Shown here: positions 44,009 to 45,118 of the stretch, piece by piece | Position numbering within the stretch: position 1 is the first letter of the stretch | Layout: each line of letters starts with the position of its first letter | DNA from: Bacillota bacterium | GTDB taxonomy: Bacteria; Bacillota; Sulfobacillia; Sulfobacillales; JAIMBI01 | DNA length: 45,118 nucleotides | Direction of reading: 5' to 3' | Assembly (NCBI GenBank): GCA_021820465.1 | Contig: JAKADP010000001.1 | Location: forward strand, 1 to 45,118 | Position numbers and translations under genes: made by a program | Notes under the pieces: model-generated | Databases searched by the model: none | Told to the model about the DNA's origin: nothing | What the model saw: only the letters and a program-made list of their open reading frames with translations

Positions 44009-45118
44009 GTCGACACCGCCTCCACCAACTGGTCCAACTCCGCCCGCGTCCGCTGTTCGGTCACGGCCAGTTGCCAGCCGCCGGCCCACGCCGGGTCCCA
44101 ACGCCCCATGTCCCATCCTCCCAAAATCCCCCGGTCCAGCAGGTAGCGGTTCAAATCCGCTACGGATCCCGGCACCGTGAGCGCCACCTCGAACAGATAG
44201 GGGGCGTCCGGCGCCATGCGCGCGAATCCCGGCAGCGCGGTCAGCCGATCCACAAGATAGTGCGCCTTGGCCGCCGAGAGGCGCGCGACCTCCCTGAGGC
44301 CCTCGGGCCCCAGAAGCGCCAGGTAAATCGTCGCCTGCAGAGCATTCAGCGAATGATTCGAGCAGATATTCGAGGTGGCCCGCTCCCGCCGAATGTGCTG
44401 CTCGCGCGCCTGGAGGGTCAGGACGTAGCCCCGCTTGTGCGAGCCATCATGCGTGGCGCCCACCACCCGGCCGGGCAGCCGGCGCACCAGCGCCTCCTGC
44501 ACGCAGAAGAAGCCAAACGTCGGACCGCCGTACTGAAGCCCATTGCCCAGCGGCTGACCCTCGCCCACCACGACGTCAAAGCCCATGCGGCCCGGCGGCT
44601 CAATGAGGGCCAGTGCCACCGGGTCGGCTGCCGCAATGGCCAGGGCGCCGCGCTCATGGGCCCACGCCGCCAGCGGCCTGAGGTCGCGCACCCGCCCCAT
44701 CACGTCCGGCTGCTGCACCACCACCGCGGCCGGGGGCTCCGCCAGCGACGCCAGCAGCTCATCCAGCGACTGGTCCGCAGCCGGCACCACCACGCGGCCC
44801 CCGCGGGCCGTCACGTAGGTCGCCGCCACCTGGCGGCTCTCGGGAAACACGCCGCGATCCATGACCACGGTGAGCCGATGCGTCGTATCCAGCGCCAGCA
44901 GGGCGGCCTCGGCCACCGCCGACGCGCCATCGTACATGGACGCCTGAGCGGCCGCGAGCCCCGTCAGCCCCGCCATCATGGACTGGAACTCGTAAATCAC
45001 CGCCAGCGTGCCCTGAGACAGCTCCGGCTGGTAGGGCGTGTACGAGGTCGCAAACTCGCCTCGGCCCGCCAAGGCGCCCACGGCCGACGGGATGAACCGG
45101 TCGTAAAACTGCCCGCCC
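43999..45118 (-). CDS. gcvPA: Glycine dehydrogenase (decarboxylating) subunit 1, 5' end outside the window
   Basis: N-terminal half of the glycine cleavage P-protein. The open frame reads through the window edge; the first visible residues [13 protein letters not shown] correspond to the conserved region around residue 75 of the family, so about 70 residues are missing. Further motifs: [92 protein letters not shown] and [19 protein letters not shown]. The stop overlaps gcvPB. gcvT and gcvH are presumably further upstream. Confidence 0.97.
   Translation of the reverse strand, partial: GGQFYDRFIPSAVGALAGRGEFATSYTPYQPELSQGTLAVIYEFQSMMAGLTGLAAAQASMYDGASAVAEAALLALDTTHRLTVVMDRGVFPESRQVAATYVTARGGRVVVPAADQSLDELLASLAEPPAAVVVQQPDVMGRVRDLRPLAAWAHERGALAIAAADPVALALIEPPGRMGFDVVVGEGQPLGNGLQYGGPTFGFFCVQEALVRRLPGRVVGATHDGSHKRGYVLTLQAREQHIRRERATSNICSNHSLNALQATIYLALLGPEGLREVARLSAAKAHYLVDRLTALPGFARMAPDAPYLFEVALTVPGSVADLNRYLLDRGILGGWDMGRWDPAWAGGWQLAVTEQRTRAELDQLVEAVSTWQ

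Overview
The window comes from a GC-rich, endospore-forming, oxygen-respiring member of the Firmicutes (Bacillota). Sporulation genes show this directly: spo0A, spoIVB, spoIIM, the complete spoIIIAA-AH set and a dacF-type peptidase gene. Heme A synthase points to aerobic respiration with an a-type oxidase. High GC in both proteins and rRNA, with long GC-rich helix extensions in 16S and 23S, suggests a moderately thermophilic, deep-branching lineage of the Sulfobacillus or Thermaerobacter kind; that placement is inference only. Apart from one small gene, everything is on the minus strand, so transcription runs from high to low coordinates. No IS, prophage, integron or CRISPR sequence was seen.

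Layout in the direction of transcription. (1) 45118-39598: glycine cleavage P-protein subunits (gcvPA, cut by the window edge, and gcvPB), glyA, aroQ, efp and a zinc-ribbon gene, ending in a hairpin terminator. (2) 39415-34562: the spoIIIA operon behind a sigma-E-like promoter; its products form the mother-cell channel of the feeding tube to the forespore. (3) 34507-23199: accC, asp23/gls24, nusB, folD, xseA, xseB, ispA, dxs, tlyA, nadK, recN and a divergent-PAP2 gene. This is the usual Bacillus order, except that accB is missing before accC and a NAD kinase gene sits where argR/ahrC is normally found. (4) 22935-17628: spoIVB and spo0A, separated here by an unusual block of DUF420, ctaA and an MFS transporter behind its own promoter and palindromic operator. 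(5) 17464-15263: leucine dehydrogenase, then a conserved protein of unknown function translationally coupled to an Hfq-like LSm protein. (6) 15126-15341, the only plus-strand protein gene: a small ORF with a perfect Shine-Dalgarno whose N-terminal 35 residues resemble MciZ, the mother-cell FtsZ inhibitor. (7) 14988-5050: spoIIM, ald, xerD, deoB, pdp, dacF, a DksA/TraR-type zinc-finger gene, murE and a family 2 glycosyltransferase. (8) 5005-1: a compact rRNA operon, 16S - tRNA-Ile(GAU) - 23S - 5S, with a promoter candidate, boxA-like elements, a 23S processing stem and a strong terminator.

Functionally the window combines core metabolism (one-carbon units, isoprenoid precursors, fatty acid initiation, nucleoside salvage), DNA repair, translation factors and the sporulation programme. 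Packing is very tight: about a dozen gene pairs overlap by four bases (ATGA, GTGA or TTGA), which implies extensive translational coupling. No gap between genes exceeds 300 bases; the longest are 21376-21648 (a promoter and operator at its left end, otherwise nothing recognised) and 22936-23198 (a terminator and a direct repeat). The most unusual spot is 15000-16400, where the MciZ-like gene and the Hfq-like pair sit beside spoIIM.
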